Shown here: piece after piece, positions 1-9,022 of the stretch
How positions within the stretch are numbered: position 1 is the stretch's first letter
Layout: each line of letters starts with the position of its first letter
NCBI GenBank assembly: GCA_904501795.1
Contig: CAJGCK010000001.1
Coordinates: forward strand, 1-47,452
Length of the DNA: 47,452 nt
Reading direction: 5' to 3'
Origin: an uncultured Clostridia bacterium
Lineage (GTDB): Bacteria; Bacillota; Clostridia; Christensenellales; Borkfalkiaceae
The notes under the pieces: generated by a model
The model's database searches: none
The model's input: the letters and a program-made list of their open reading frames with translations, nothing else
Told to the model about the DNA's origin: nothing
Position numbers and translations under genes: made by a program

Positions 1-1
1 G

Positions 2-250
2 GTGCTTTTGACGGCGATTCTTACAGGTCTTGGCGTTTTTGATGATCTTGCAAAGGTGGGAGGCGCGGGCACGCTTGTGCCTATAACGGGATTTGCAAAT
101 TCCGTTGTATCTCCGGCGATGGAGTTTAAAACCGAAGGATATATCTACGGTTTAGCGTCTAAAATGTTCTTAATTGCAGGCCCAATTATAGTTTTTGGCG
201 TGGCAAGTAGTGTTCTTGTTGGTTTAATTTATTATTTTTTTGTGTGGTAA
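2..250 (+). CDS. spoVAC: Stage V sporulation protein AC, C-terminal part (5' truncated by window edge)
   Basis: About 82 residues remain of a protein that is usually near 150. The visible part has hydrophobic segments, a glycine-rich GGAGTLVPITGFANS stretch typical of the SpoVAC/SpoVAE family, and a final membrane helix ending in YYFFVW. Family knowledge: SpoVA proteins form the inner-membrane channel that moves Ca-dipicolinic acid into the forespore and releases it at germination. The order AC-AD-AE with the following genes makes SpoVAC the best reading, because the SpoVAE paralogue is present separately at 1254. The true start lies upstream of the window; the GTG at position 2 is only the first complete codon. 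Confidence 0.9.
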   Translation: MLLTAILTGLGVFDDLAKVGGAGTLVPITGFANSVVSPAMEFKTEGYIYGLASKMFLIAGPIIVFGVASSVLVGLIYYFFVW

Positions 251-253
251 AAA

Positions 254-1246
254 ATGGGTAGGACTATTTATTTTAAAAACAAACCTAGTATTTTGGCAAC
301 ATCATCAATTTCAGGACCCAAAGAGGGTGAAGGCTCACTAAAAAATTATATTGAAACAATTTTAAAAGACGACATGTTTGGTGAAAAAACTTTTGAAAAA
401 GCCGAAAGTAAATTTTTGTATCACGCAATAAAAAAGGTAATTAAAAATTCAAATTTAACCGAAAAAAACATAGATTGTATTATAGCAGGTGATCTTTTAA
501 ACCAAATTATATCATCAACGTTTGCGTCAAGAAATTTTTCCGTTGGTTTTTTAGGTGTTTATAATGCTTGCGCAACATTTACAGAGTCAATAATATTAGG
601 CTCAACTTTTGTTGACGGTGGGTATCTTAATAACGTTATATGTGGTACGTCAAGTCATTTTTCATCCGCCGAAAGACAGTACCGATATCCTTTAGAACTT
701 GGCTCGACTCGTTCTCAACTCGCTCAATGGACGGTTACGGGCGCAGGAACTTTAATTTTATCTAACGAAGACAAATCGGTTAAAACGGAGTGTGCGACAA
801 TAGGAAAAATCGTTGATTTCGGCGTAAAAGATCCGTTTGATATGGGTGCTGCTATGGCTCCGTCTGCATCGGACACTTTGGTTACACACTTTAAGGACAC
901 TGGAAGAAGGCCAAAAGATTACGACTTGATTGTAACGGGTGACTTAGGTGCTTTTGGATCTAGAATCTTTAAGGATTTAATGTGGGAAAAGGGCTATGAC
1001 GTTGAAAATCAGCACGTAGATTGCGGTGAATTAATATATAATATTAAAGAAGATGAATACCAAGGGGGAAGCGGTGCGGGGTGTTCTTCAGTTGTGTTTT
1101 GTTCATATCTATATAAAAAATTAAAAGATAAGTCTATAAAACGTTTGTTGTTAATGTCAACAGGCGCGTTATTATCATCTGTATCAAGTCAGCAAGGCGA
1201 ATCTATCCCAGGTATAACGCACGCAGTTAGTTTTATTAGCGAATAG
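254..1246 (+). CDS. spoVAD: Stage V sporulation protein AD
   Basis: This 330-residue protein has the full length of the SpoVAD family, a thiolase/ketoacyl-synthase fold that binds dipicolinic acid in spores. Recognisable stretches are SSISGPKEGEG near the N-terminus, the GVYNACATF segment around residue 100 and GAGCSSVVFCSY around residue 275. The gene starts 3 bases after the spoVAC stop and ends 7 bases before spoVAE, so the three are one operon. In model spore formers this operon is read by the forespore factor sigma-G; the promoter would lie outside the window. Identification is secure from sequence and gene order. Confidence 0.97.
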   Translation: MGRTIYFKNKPSILATSSISGPKEGEGSLKNYIETILKDDMFGEKTFEKAESKFLYHAIKKVIKNSNLTEKNIDCIIAGDLLNQIISSTFASRNFSVGFLGVYNACATFTESIILGSTFVDGGYLNNVICGTSSHFSSAERQYRYPLELGSTRSQLAQWTVTGAGTLILSNEDKSVKTECATIGKIVDFGVKDPFDMGAAMAPSASDTLVTHFKDTGRRPKDYDLIVTGDLGAFGSRIFKDLMWEKGYDVENQHVDCGELIYNIKEDEYQGGSGAGCSSVVFCSYLYKKLKDKSIKRLLLMSTGALLSSVSSQQGESIPGITHAVSFISE

Positions 1247-1253
1247 GTAAAGT

Positions 1254-1631
1254 ATGAGTGTTTTAGATATAATATTAACTTATTTAAAAGTTTTTGCAGT
1301 TGGTGGTGCAATTTGCACTATAGCGCAACTATTAATTAATTTTACAAAAATTACCTCGGGTAGAATTTTGGTTTATTTTTTACTCTCTGGTGTATTTTTA
1401 CAAGCGATAGGCGTTTACGAGTATATCGTTCAGTTTGCTGGCGCAGGCGCAACAGTTCCAATTTCAGGTTTTGGTTATTTACTTGCAAACGGAGCGATGA
1501 AGGGTGCAAAAGAAAGTTTATTTAAAGCAATTACGGGTGGAATTACGTCTGCTGGAATAGGGCTTACTAGCGCAATTGTGTTCGGCTATCTTTTTGCTTT
1601 AATATTTAAGTCAAGGTCTAAAAAGAATTAA
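1254..1631 (+). CDS. spoVAE: Stage V sporulation protein AE
   Basis: A 125-residue polytopic membrane protein with about four hydrophobic helices and the family glycine-rich loop GAGATVPISGFGYLLANG, which mirrors the same loop in the upstream SpoVAC tail. It is the third member of the Ca-dipicolinate channel operon. It begins 7 bases after spoVAD and ends in a basic tail (KSRSKKN), normal for an inner-membrane protein with a cytoplasmic C-terminus. No spoVAF or gerA-like gene follows; the next gene is yunB. Confidence 0.96.
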   Translation: MSVLDIILTYLKVFAVGGAICTIAQLLINFTKITSGRILVYFLLSGVFLQAIGVYEYIVQFAGAGATVPISGFGYLLANGAMKGAKESLFKAITGGITSAGIGLTSAIVFGYLFALIFKSRSKKN

Positions 1632-1649
1632 AAATTAATAGACTGTAAT

Positions 1650-2312
1650 ATGATCGAATGCACTAATAAGAATATTTGGTACAAAAAAAGGCGTTTTAAG
1701 GTTAAACGCTTATTTGTTTTTATAATATTTTTAATCTTAATCGTTTCAATTTTTACTTATTATAAGTATATAGTAACGGAAAAAGTGCTGTCTTTTTGTT
1801 GCGAATATGCAAAAATTTGCGCAATTGAATGCGCTAATGATTCAGTTGTTTTATCCTTAAACGACAAGGTGAAATACGAAGAATTAATTACTATAGAAAG
1901 AAATAACTCAGGGGACGTATCATTAATACAAACAAATCCGATTAAAATCAACCAAATTAATCGAGAAATATCCCTTTCTTCAACCGCATTATTAAAAAAT
2001 AAATTATCAAAGGGTGTGCCAATACCACTCTTATACTATTTAGGTATAACAATTTTTTCGGGATATGGACCAACAACAAACTTTTCGGCAATATATCTAT
2101 CATCTACTAAGTGTGAATTTGTTTCTCAATTTAAAAGCGTGGGTATAAACCAAACTTTACATAGCATATACGTTTCAGTTATCTCTGAAATAAACTTACA
2201 AATGCCAACAGAAAAAAGAACGGAAAAAATTGTAAGCAACGTTTTATTAGTTGAAACTGTTATTGTGGGCAAAGTTCCTGATTTTTACTTAAACGGCGAT
2301 ATTTTTTCTTGA
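1650..2312 (+). CDS. yunB: Sporulation protein YunB
   Basis: A 220-residue protein with an N-terminal membrane anchor (about residues 20-38, hydrophobic after a KKRRFKVKR basic patch) and an extracytoplasmic domain. The motifs KGVPIPL, GYGPTTNF, SVGINQTLHSIYV and the terminal VPDFYL are those of the YunB family. B. subtilis YunB is a sigma-E-dependent mother-cell protein needed for normal sporulation; its biochemical role is not known. The ATG has no obvious Shine-Dalgarno sequence, so the exact start is somewhat uncertain. Its place directly after spoVAE fits a sporulation role. Confidence 0.88.
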   Translation: MIECTNKNIWYKKRRFKVKRLFVFIIFLILIVSIFTYYKYIVTEKVLSFCCEYAKICAIECANDSVVLSLNDKVKYEELITIERNNSGDVSLIQTNPIKINQINREISLSSTALLKNKLSKGVPIPLLYYLGITIFSGYGPTTNFSAIYLSSTKCEFVSQFKSVGINQTLHSIYVSVISEINLQMPTEKRTEKIVSNVLLVETVIVGKVPDFYLNGDIFS

Positions 2313-2331
2313 AAAGCATTAACCATATAAC

Positions 2332-2360
2332 TTGACATAGGCTTATAAATATTGTATAAT
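2332..2360 (+). promoter_or_regulatory. Sigma-A promoter of the pheST T-box leader
   Basis: A perfect -35 TTGACA (2332-2337) and perfect -10 TATAAT (2355-2360) are separated by 17 bases. Transcription would begin near 2367, just before the T-box stem I. Confidence 0.9.
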
Positions 2361-2365
2361 TAAAA

Positions 2366-2606
2366 AAAATGCCGTGAAAAAGAGGGTTTTGATTAATAAC
2401 TATTTTTAGAGACGGGGAATAGTTGCTGAAAGTTTCCTGATTTAGTTGTCAAAAACCGTTCGCTTTGGAGCAGTACGAAGAAAACTTTTTGTGAGTAGAC
2501 CGTGCCGGAAATTCCCGTTATAGAATTAATAAGGTTTGCGATTAAATTGCAAATAAATTTAGGTGGTACCGCGTTATAAACGCCCTAATTATTAGGGCGT
2601 TTTTTA
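2366..2606 (+). promoter_or_regulatory. T-box riboswitch (tRNA-Phe responsive, inferred) of pheST
   Basis: The leader has the hallmark T-box sequence AGGTGGTACCGCG (2561-2573), followed by an intrinsic terminator (ACGCCCTA 2580-2587, TAGGGCGT 2593-2600, then T-rich). Stem I features lie upstream: GTTGCTG near 2423, a TTTGGAGC block near 2464 and the conserved CCGTTA-type element at 2515-2520. Uncharged tRNA pairs with the specifier and the T-box bulge and stabilises an antiterminator, switching on the synthetase genes. Phe specificity is inferred from pheS downstream; the specifier should lie around 2480-2492 but I could not assign the triplet with confidence. Confidence 0.93.
2580..2606 (+). 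terminator. Regulated terminator of the T-box leader
   Basis: Arms ACGCCCTA (2580-2587) and TAGGGCGT (2593-2600) with a 5-base loop, then a TTTTTTATTTT run. It ends just before the pheS Shine-Dalgarno sequence (GGAGG, 2611-2615). Confidence 0.92.
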
Positions 2607-2620
2607 TTTTGGAGGAAATT

Positions 2621-3646
2621 ATGCAAGAACAATTTAACAACGTAAAACAAAGCGCAATTATCGACTTAGAAAACGTTTCGTCTATGCGTGAAATTAACGA
2701 TTTAAAGGTGAAATACGTTGGTAAAAGCGGTCTAGTTACTTCGCTTTTACGCACTATGAAAGATATTGCACCCGAAATGCGCTCTACTTTTGGTAAAATG
2801 GTTAACGACTTAAAAGAAGAAGTTTTGTCTCTTTTTGCGCAAAAAGAAACGTTACTTAAAGAAAAAGAACTAAAAGAACGTTTTGAAAGAGAGAAAATAG
2901 ACGTGACTTTACCCGGAAAAAGCCAAACAATAGGTAGTTTGCACCCATTAAATATTGTTAAAAACAAGATTTTAAACGCATTTTGCGGTATGGGTTTTGA
3001 AATATTTGAGGGGCCGGAAATAGACACGGATTATTATTGTTTCCAAGCACTAAATATTCCAAAAGATCACCCGGCAAGAGATATGCAAGACACCTTTTAT
3101 TTTACAGAAAATATTTTATTGCGTCCGCATACTTCTCCTGGACAAGTTAGGACAATGGAAAATAAAAAACCACCTATTAAAATCTTAAGCCCAGGTAAAG
3201 TTTATAGGGCGGATGACGACGCTTCTCACTCACCAATGTTTCACCAAATAGAAGGTTTGGTTGTAGATAAAGGCGTTTCACTTTGTGATTTGAAGGGTTT
3301 ACTTGATGAATTTGTTAAAATTATGTTTGACGACGATACTAAAACGCGTTTTCGCCCGTCGTTTTTCCCGTTTACCGAACCTAGTGTAGAAGTTGACGTT
3401 ACTTGTTGTAAATGCCACGGCAAAGGTTGTAGTTTATGTAAAGGGACGGGTTGGATAGAAATTCTTGGCGCAGGTATAGTTAATAAGAACGTTTTAGAGA
3501 TGAGCGGAATTGATTCTAACGAATATTCGGGACTAGCCTTTGGTTTAGGTGTTGAAAGAATTACCATGATTAAATATGGAATTTCGGATATTAGAACGTT
3601 ATTTGAAAACAACGTCAAATTCTTAAAACAGTTTAATAGGAGATAA
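2621..3646 (+). CDS. pheS: Phenylalanyl-tRNA synthetase alpha subunit
   Basis: Catalytic subunit of the (alpha-beta)2 enzyme that charges tRNA-Phe. I place the start at the ATG at 2621 (341 residues) because GGAGG at 2611-2615 sits 5 bases upstream; an in-frame TTG at 2609 overlaps that ribosome-binding site and is rejected. An N-terminal coiled-coil (to about residue 85) is followed by the class II core: motif 2 region TSPGQVRTM and YRADDDASHSPMFHQ, motif 3 region GLAFGLGVERITM. The CxxC-rich insert CCKCHGKGCSLCKGTGW resembles that of other Firmicute PheS proteins. Three bases separate it from pheT; both are controlled by the upstream T-box. Confidence 0.98.
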   Translation: MQEQFNNVKQSAIIDLENVSSMREINDLKVKYVGKSGLVTSLLRTMKDIAPEMRSTFGKMVNDLKEEVLSLFAQKETLLKEKELKERFEREKIDVTLPGKSQTIGSLHPLNIVKNKILNAFCGMGFEIFEGPEIDTDYYCFQALNIPKDHPARDMQDTFYFTENILLRPHTSPGQVRTMENKKPPIKILSPGKVYRADDDASHSPMFHQIEGLVVDKGVSLCDLKGLLDEFVKIMFDDDTKTRFRPSFFPFTEPSVEVDVTCCKCHGKGCSLCKGTGWIEILGAGIVNKNVLEMSGIDSNEYSGLAFGLGVERITMIKYGISDIRTLFENNVKFLKQFNRR

Positions 3647-3649
3647 AAA

Positions 3650-6052
3650 ATGAAAGCACCACTTTCTTGGTTAAAAGATTTTTGTGATATAGATTGCTCG
3701 GCAAGTGAATTAGAAGCAAAATTATTCTCTTGTGGTTTTGAAGTAGAAGAAACCGTTTATTTTGCAAAGAATATTGAAAAAATAGTTACTTGTAAAATAT
3801 TAAGCATTGATAAGCACCCTAACGCTGATAAGTTATCCGTTACAATGGTTGACGCGGGTCAATATGGCAAAAGGCAAATTATTACCGCTGCAAAAAATAT
3901 TTTTCTTGGCGCGGTTGTTCCTGTTGCGTTAGACGGTGCAACTCTTTTTAACGGCGATAAGATTTATAATGGTGAACTTCGTGGTCTTCCTTCTTTCGGA
4001 ATGTTTTGTAGTGGGGAAGAATTAGGTATTAATGACGATTGGTACGAAGGCGCATCTGTTAACGGAATTTTAATTTTAGACCAAAACTTTCCACTTGGCG
4101 TTGAAGTTAAAGAATTGCTTGAATTAGAAGACGTTATATTTGACATAAACGTAACCGCAAATCGCCCTGATTGTCAGTCGATTTTAGGTTTGGCAAGAGA
4201 AGTGTCGGCAATACTTGGTAAACCGTTTAAGGCACCCGATTTATCATTTGATTTTTCTAAAAATGTATCTACAAAAGGCACCATCAAAGTAAATAATCAT
4301 GCAACCGATTTATGTTACAGATACATGTCAAAGCTTGTAAAAGACGTTAAAATTGAAAAGTCACCAACTTGGCTTAGAAGAAGATTGTTTTCAATGGGCG
4401 TTCGTTCAATAAATAATATAGTCGACATAACTAACTACGTATTACTTGAAATAGGTCAACCTATGCATGCTTTCGATCTAAACTTCTTAAAAGGTAACGA
4501 AATTAACGTAAGACGTGCTAATGAAAATGAAAAAATAGTTACTCTTGACGAAAAAGAGTTTACTTTAACAAACAAAAACTTGGTAATAGCCGATGCTGAA
4601 AGCCCCGTTGCTTTAGCCGGAGTTATGGGTGGACTTAATAGCGGAATAAATCAAGATACAAAAGATATTGTTTTCGAATCGGCAACGTTTGCTAGAGACA
4701 ATATTAGAAAAACGTCTCGTTCGCTTGGTCAACGTTCTGATTCTTCATCAAGGTATGAAAAGGGTATTGATCCGTATACTGCAAAAATCGGTTTGTATAG
4801 AGCGCTACATTTAATTTCTAAATTAAACGCCGGTAAAATTGCTTTTGATGAATACGATTTACTAGAAAAACCTATTGAAAACAAGATTATTAATACCAAA
4901 CTTTCTAAAGTAAATGAAGTTTTAGGGATTGATATACCGAAAGAAACGGTTGAAAATATATTAAATAGATTGTTTTTTAACGTAAAAATTAACGGGGATA
5001 ATATGGAAATTATTGTTCCGCCGTATAGAGAAGACGTTGAAAGTTACCCGGATATTGCTGAAGAAATAATAAGAGAATATGGATATGATCATATTACCCC
5101 AACTTTACTTAAAACTTCTAAGATAACCAACGGTGGCAAAAACAATGAACAGCAATTTAATGATAATCTTAAAGATTTATTAGTTGGCTTTGGTTTTAAT
5201 GAAATTATCACTTATTCTTTTGTTTCCGAAAAAGAATACCAATTATTTGGTATAGAAAAAAATGCTCCCGAGCATAAATTTATAAAAATACTTAATCCTT
5301 TAGGCGAAGACCTTTCAGTTATGAGAACAACGCTTATTCCATCGATTACAAGAATAGTAGGCGCTAACCTTAATAGAAAAAATAATGAGGGCAGGCTTTT
5401 TGAAATCGCAAAGGTCTATTATACTGAACAAGACCAACTAACAAAACTACCTGTTGAAAAAACAAATCTATCAATAGCATTATTTGGCGAAAATGAAGAT
5501 TTTTTCACTACAAAAGGTGTTGTTGAAGGTGTTTTATCAACCTTTGTTTTTGGGGCAAATATCGAGTATATTCCTTGCGATTTGAACTTCATGCATCCAA
5601 CCCGTTCGGCTTTTGTTAAAGTAGACGGCGAAATTTTAGGATATATAGGGCAATTATCACCGATTGTTTTAGAAAAACTTGGTATAGATAAGCCCATTTA
5701 CATTGGAGAGATTTACCTTGACATATTAAAAAATAAATTACGTGATAAAATAGTATACGCGCCTGTCTCTAAATTCCCAATCGTTGAGCGCGACCTTGCT
5801 ATTTTAGTTGATAAAGATTTACCTTGCGCTAAAATTGAAAACTGCATCAAACGCAACGCAGGGGGGAATTTAACAGAACTTAAATTGTTCGACGTTTATC
5901 AAGGCGAACAAGTTGATAAAAACAAAAAAAGTATGGCGTTTAATTTGATTTTCGTTTCAAACGAGCGTACTTTAAGCGTAGAAGAAATTGACCAAGCTGT
6001 AAACAACGTTCTTACGGCGCTTGAAAACGACTTAAACGCAAAACTGAGATAA
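3650..6052 (+). CDS. pheT: Phenylalanyl-tRNA synthetase beta subunit
   Basis: Full length at 800 residues. Domains in order: an N-terminal EMAP/tRNA-binding domain (around residues 40-150, with HPNADKLSV), B3/B4 editing domain (about 200-390), B5 (about 400-470), the core catalytic-like domain, and a C-terminal ferredoxin-fold anticodon-binding domain (about 705-800, starting KFPIVERDLA). It holds the editing site that removes Tyr mischarged on tRNA-Phe. A good Shine-Dalgarno (AGGAGAT) lies at the end of pheS, so translation is probably coupled. Confidence 0.98.
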   Translation: MKAPLSWLKDFCDIDCSASELEAKLFSCGFEVEETVYFAKNIEKIVTCKILSIDKHPNADKLSVTMVDAGQYGKRQIITAAKNIFLGAVVPVALDGATLFNGDKIYNGELRGLPSFGMFCSGEELGINDDWYEGASVNGILILDQNFPLGVEVKELLELEDVIFDINVTANRPDCQSILGLAREVSAILGKPFKAPDLSFDFSKNVSTKGTIKVNNHATDLCYRYMSKLVKDVKIEKSPTWLRRRLFSMGVRSINNIVDITNYVLLEIGQPMHAFDLNFLKGNEINVRRANENEKIVTLDEKEFTLTNKNLVIADAESPVALAGVMGGLNSGINQDTKDIVFESATFARDNIRKTSRSLGQRSDSSSRYEKGIDPYTAKIGLYRALHLISKLNAGKIAFDEYDLLEKPIENKIINTKLSKVNEVLGIDIPKETVENILNRLFFNVKINGDNMEIIVPPYREDVESYPDIAEEIIREYGYDHITPTLLKTSKITNGGKNNEQQFNDNLKDLLVGFGFNEIITYSFVSEKEYQLFGIEKNAPEHKFIKILNPLGEDLSVMRTTLIPSITRIVGANLNRKNNEGRLFEIAKVYYTEQDQLTKLPVEKTNLSIALFGENEDFFTTKGVVEGVLSTFVFGANIEYIPCDLNFMHPTRSAFVKVDGEILGYIGQLSPIVLEKLGIDKPIYIGEIYLDILKNKLRDKIVYAPVSKFPIVERDLAILVDKDLPCAKIENCIKRNAGGNLTELKLFDVYQGEQVDKNKKSMAFNLIFVSNERTLSVEEIDQAVNNVLTALENDLNAKLR

Positions 6053-6054
6053 TT

Positions 6055-8418
6055 ATGTTTTCGGCAAAAACTCTTAAAGCAATTGAATATGATAAAATTT
6101 TGTCGCAATTAAGTGATTGTGCAGTATTAAGCTCAACTAAAAATGAAATTTTATCGTTCAATCCCGTTTCGGATCTTTCTGAAGCGGAGTTTTTGCTTAG
6201 AAAAACAAAGGAAGCCTATTCGCTTTTGTATAAGTATAATTTAAATGGGGTTTATTATTGTGCAGACGTTTCTGAATACTTAAAAAGGGTAGACCTTGGC
6301 GGAACGCTAATAAACGGCGAACTAATTAGAGTTGCAGAGCATTTAAAAAGCGCAAGAATTATTAAATCGGCTATAGAATCGGTTAACGACGAAAATATCG
6401 TTATAACCCGAGATATTGCAAAAAATATTTTCACTAACATAGAATTTGAAAAAGAAATTTCATCAAAAATTATTTCAGAAGACGAAGTTAGTGATAACGC
6501 TTCGCCAAAACTATATTCGATTAGAAAATCCATTAGGAATATAAATACTAAAATTAGAGAGCAATTAAATTCGTATATACGTGGCAACACTTCTAAATAT
6601 TTACAAGACGGAGTTGTTACTATGCGAAGAGATCGCTACGTAATACCCGTTAAAAGCGAATATCGTAGTTTTATTAAAGGTTTTATTCACGACCAGTCTT
6701 CGTCCGGCGCAACTGTGTTTATCGAGCCTGAACACGTTATGGAATTAAATAACCAACTAAAAAGCGCTATGTTCGACGAAGCAAACGAAATTAGAAGAAT
6801 TTTAGCTGAATTATCTTCTAAAATTTCATTTATGTCGGACGGTATTAGAAATAACGACGTAATTTTAACTCAGCTTGACAACTGTTTTGCAAGAGCAATA
6901 TATTCGTTTAATAATAAATGCACCGAGCCTATATTAAATGATAAAGGCGTTATAAAAGTATATAACGGTCGCCATCCGCTAATCAACAAAAATAAAGTAG
7001 TCCCAATTAATCTTGCGATAGGTGAAAAATATAACTTTTTGCTTATTACGGGGCCTAATACGGGCGGTAAAACAGTTACGTTAAAACTCACGGGGCTTTT
7101 TTCACTCATGGCGATGAGCGGTTTGTTTTTGCCCGCTGAAAGTGGAACGGTTGTGTCGGTTTTTAATGGTGTTTTTGCCGACATAGGTGATGAGCAAAGC
7201 ATAGAAAACGATTTATCAACTTTTTCTTCGCATATAAAAAATTTAATAAATATATTAGACAATGCAAATGAAAAATCTTTGGTGTTGCTTGATGAAATTG
7301 GTGCGGGGACCGATCCTGAAGAAGGTAGCGCCATAGCGCTTTCTATTATTGAAAAATTACTTGAAAAAAATTGTTTTGGAATAATTACCACTCATTATTC
7401 AAAGCTAAAAGAATACGCTTTAGGAAACGGCAAGATTGAAAATGCGAGTATGGAATTTGACTCCAAGACACTTAAACCGCTTTATAAAATTAATATAGGA
7501 ATACCAGGTAGTTCAAACGCAATTGAAATTGCCTCTACTTTAGGACTAGACAAAGAAGTTATTGAAAATGCACTATCGCATTTATCAAGCGATAAAATTT
7601 CATTTGAAAAAGTTCTAAAAAAAGCGGAAGAAAGTAGGATTGAAAACGAAAAACTTCGTTTGGAATTGCAAAAAATTATAGATCAAAAAGAAAACGAACT
7701 ATCACTGATTTCAATTGAGAAAGATAAAATTATTAAAGAAAGAGAAAGAATTTATAACACTGCAAAACAAGAAACTAAGCGAATTGTCGCCGATAAACTT
7801 TCCGAAGCAGAAGAGATTATAGCTGAACTTAAAAACATACTAAAAATTGCGGGTCTTGAATGTAGGGAAGTAATTAAAGCTTCTGAACTAAGAAATCGTT
7901 TGGCAAATAGCAAATATCTTTCAGCCGATATTGACCAAGCACCTATTGAATTAAAGCCGGTTAACGTTCAATCGCTTAAAAAAGGGAACAAAGTTTTTGT
8001 AAAATCACTTAATTCATACGCAATAATAAACCAAATTAAGCAAAATAAACGCGAAGTTGAAGTTTTAATTGGCAATGCGAAATCCGTTGTGTTAATTAAA
8101 GATTTATTCAACAACCAAGAAGTCAAAAAAGAAAACGTTAAAATTAACGTTTCTAAACGCACGTTATCTAACGCTGTAATTAGAGAAATTAATATTTTAG
8201 GTAAAACATCTTTAGAAGCTATCACTGAGATTGAAAAATTTATTGACCATGCAGTCGTGAATGGCGTTGAAGAAGTGAAAATTATCCACGGTATAGGTGA
8301 AGGTGTATTACTAAAAACCGTTAGAGAATTTTTAAGGAAAAATAAAAACGTTTTAGAATATAGACGTGGGGTATACGGCGAAGGTGAAAACGGCGTTACC
8401 ATTGTAAAATTAAAATAA
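6055..8418 (+). CDS. mutS2: Endonuclease MutS2
   Basis: The 787 residues match MutS2 length. It has the lever/clamp region, an ABC-type ATPase with Walker A GPNTGGKT (from about residue 333) and Walker B LDEIGAGTDPEEG, a long coiled coil (about 520-600), and a C-terminal Smr nuclease domain with HGIGEG near residue 745. The Smr start reads INILGKTSLEA, where many members have LDLRG. It lacks the N-terminal mismatch-recognition domain of MutS (found separately at 14955). Family roles are suppression of homologous recombination and, in Firmicutes, rescue of collided ribosomes. It starts 2 bases after pheT and is probably cotranscribed. Confidence 0.97.
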   Translation: MFSAKTLKAIEYDKILSQLSDCAVLSSTKNEILSFNPVSDLSEAEFLLRKTKEAYSLLYKYNLNGVYYCADVSEYLKRVDLGGTLINGELIRVAEHLKSARIIKSAIESVNDENIVITRDIAKNIFTNIEFEKEISSKIISEDEVSDNASPKLYSIRKSIRNINTKIREQLNSYIRGNTSKYLQDGVVTMRRDRYVIPVKSEYRSFIKGFIHDQSSSGATVFIEPEHVMELNNQLKSAMFDEANEIRRILAELSSKISFMSDGIRNNDVILTQLDNCFARAIYSFNNKCTEPILNDKGVIKVYNGRHPLINKNKVVPINLAIGEKYNFLLITGPNTGGKTVTLKLTGLFSLMAMSGLFLPAESGTVVSVFNGVFADIGDEQSIENDLSTFSSHIKNLINILDNANEKSLVLLDEIGAGTDPEEGSAIALSIIEKLLEKNCFGIITTHYSKLKEYALGNGKIENASMEFDSKTLKPLYKINIGIPGSSNAIEIASTLGLDKEVIENALSHLSSDKISFEKVLKKAEESRIENEKLRLELQKIIDQKENELSLISIEKDKIIKERERIYNTAKQETKRIVADKLSEAEEIIAELKNILKIAGLECREVIKASELRNRLANSKYLSADIDQAPIELKPVNVQSLKKGNKVFVKSLNSYAIINQIKQNKREVEVLIGNAKSVVLIKDLFNNQEVKKENVKINVSKRTLSNAVIREINILGKTSLEAITEIEKFIDHAVVNGVEEVKIIHGIGEGVLLKTVREFLRKNKNVLEYRRGVYGEGENGVTIVKLK

Positions 8419-8433
8419 TTTTGGAGAAATAAA

Positions 8434-9021
8434 TTGAGAGAAATTTTTTATGAAGAAACTGCTGAAGTAATAGAAAAAAGCAAAAATAGAAAAAAATACA
8501 ATTTATGTACTTTTTTTACATATTTTTCGTGTTTTTTAATTATTTTACTTTTGTTTGTTTATATTTTTACACTAGATTTATCGCTAGTATTTAACGGTTT
8601 AGTGTTATTAAACGTTATATTAGCCTTTTTGCCAATAATTTCACTTATAGCTACAGCGATTTTTTTATCTAGGTTTAGAAATAGATTTAACGTTGATTAT
8701 GATTACATTTTTGTTACTGGGTCAATTACGGTTTCAAAAGTAATTAATAATATTAAAAGATATGTAGTTATTAAATTTGAATGCAAACAAATTGAAAAAT
8801 TAGGTAAATTGGGTAGCAAAACTTTTGAAAAGTATGCAAATTTACCAGATTTAAAACCTAAAATTCTTTCGCAAAACGTTACCGCACAAGATGGAAAAGG
8901 GTTCTATTACATGGTAGTTAACAACAAAGATGGAAAACATTTATTAGTTTTTGAGTGTAGCCAAACCTTTATTTCTAACGTAATTAGATTTTGTAATTCT
9001 ACGATTTTAGAAAAGGAATAA
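8434..9021 (+). CDS. Conserved two-helix membrane protein, DUF6106-like, function unknown
   Basis: A 195-residue protein starting at TTG, with GGAGAAATAAA just upstream as ribosome-binding site. Two hydrophobic helices lie at about residues 28-48 and 55-80, followed by a soluble domain beginning YDYIFVTGSITVSKV and ending near FECSQTF. This layout resembles a clostridial family annotated as DUF6106; that assignment is from memory and not certain. It stands between mutS2 and the cysteine desulfurase with only 15- and 1-base gaps, so it is in the same operon. No catalytic motif is visible and I propose no function. Confidence 0.75.
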   Translation: MREIFYEETAEVIEKSKNRKKYNLCTFFTYFSCFLIILLLFVYIFTLDLSLVFNGLVLLNVILAFLPIISLIATAIFLSRFRNRFNVDYDYIFVTGSITVSKVINNIKRYVVIKFECKQIEKLGKLGSKTFEKYANLPDLKPKILSQNVTAQDGKGFYYMVVNNKDGKHLLVFECSQTFISNVIRFCNSTILEKE

Positions 9022-9022
9022 A

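Noticed and set aside
2542..3027. 161-codon open frame opposite the start of pheS
   Set aside because: Antisense to a certain pheS and the T-box; composition is the mirror of the coding strand and there is no ribosome-binding site.
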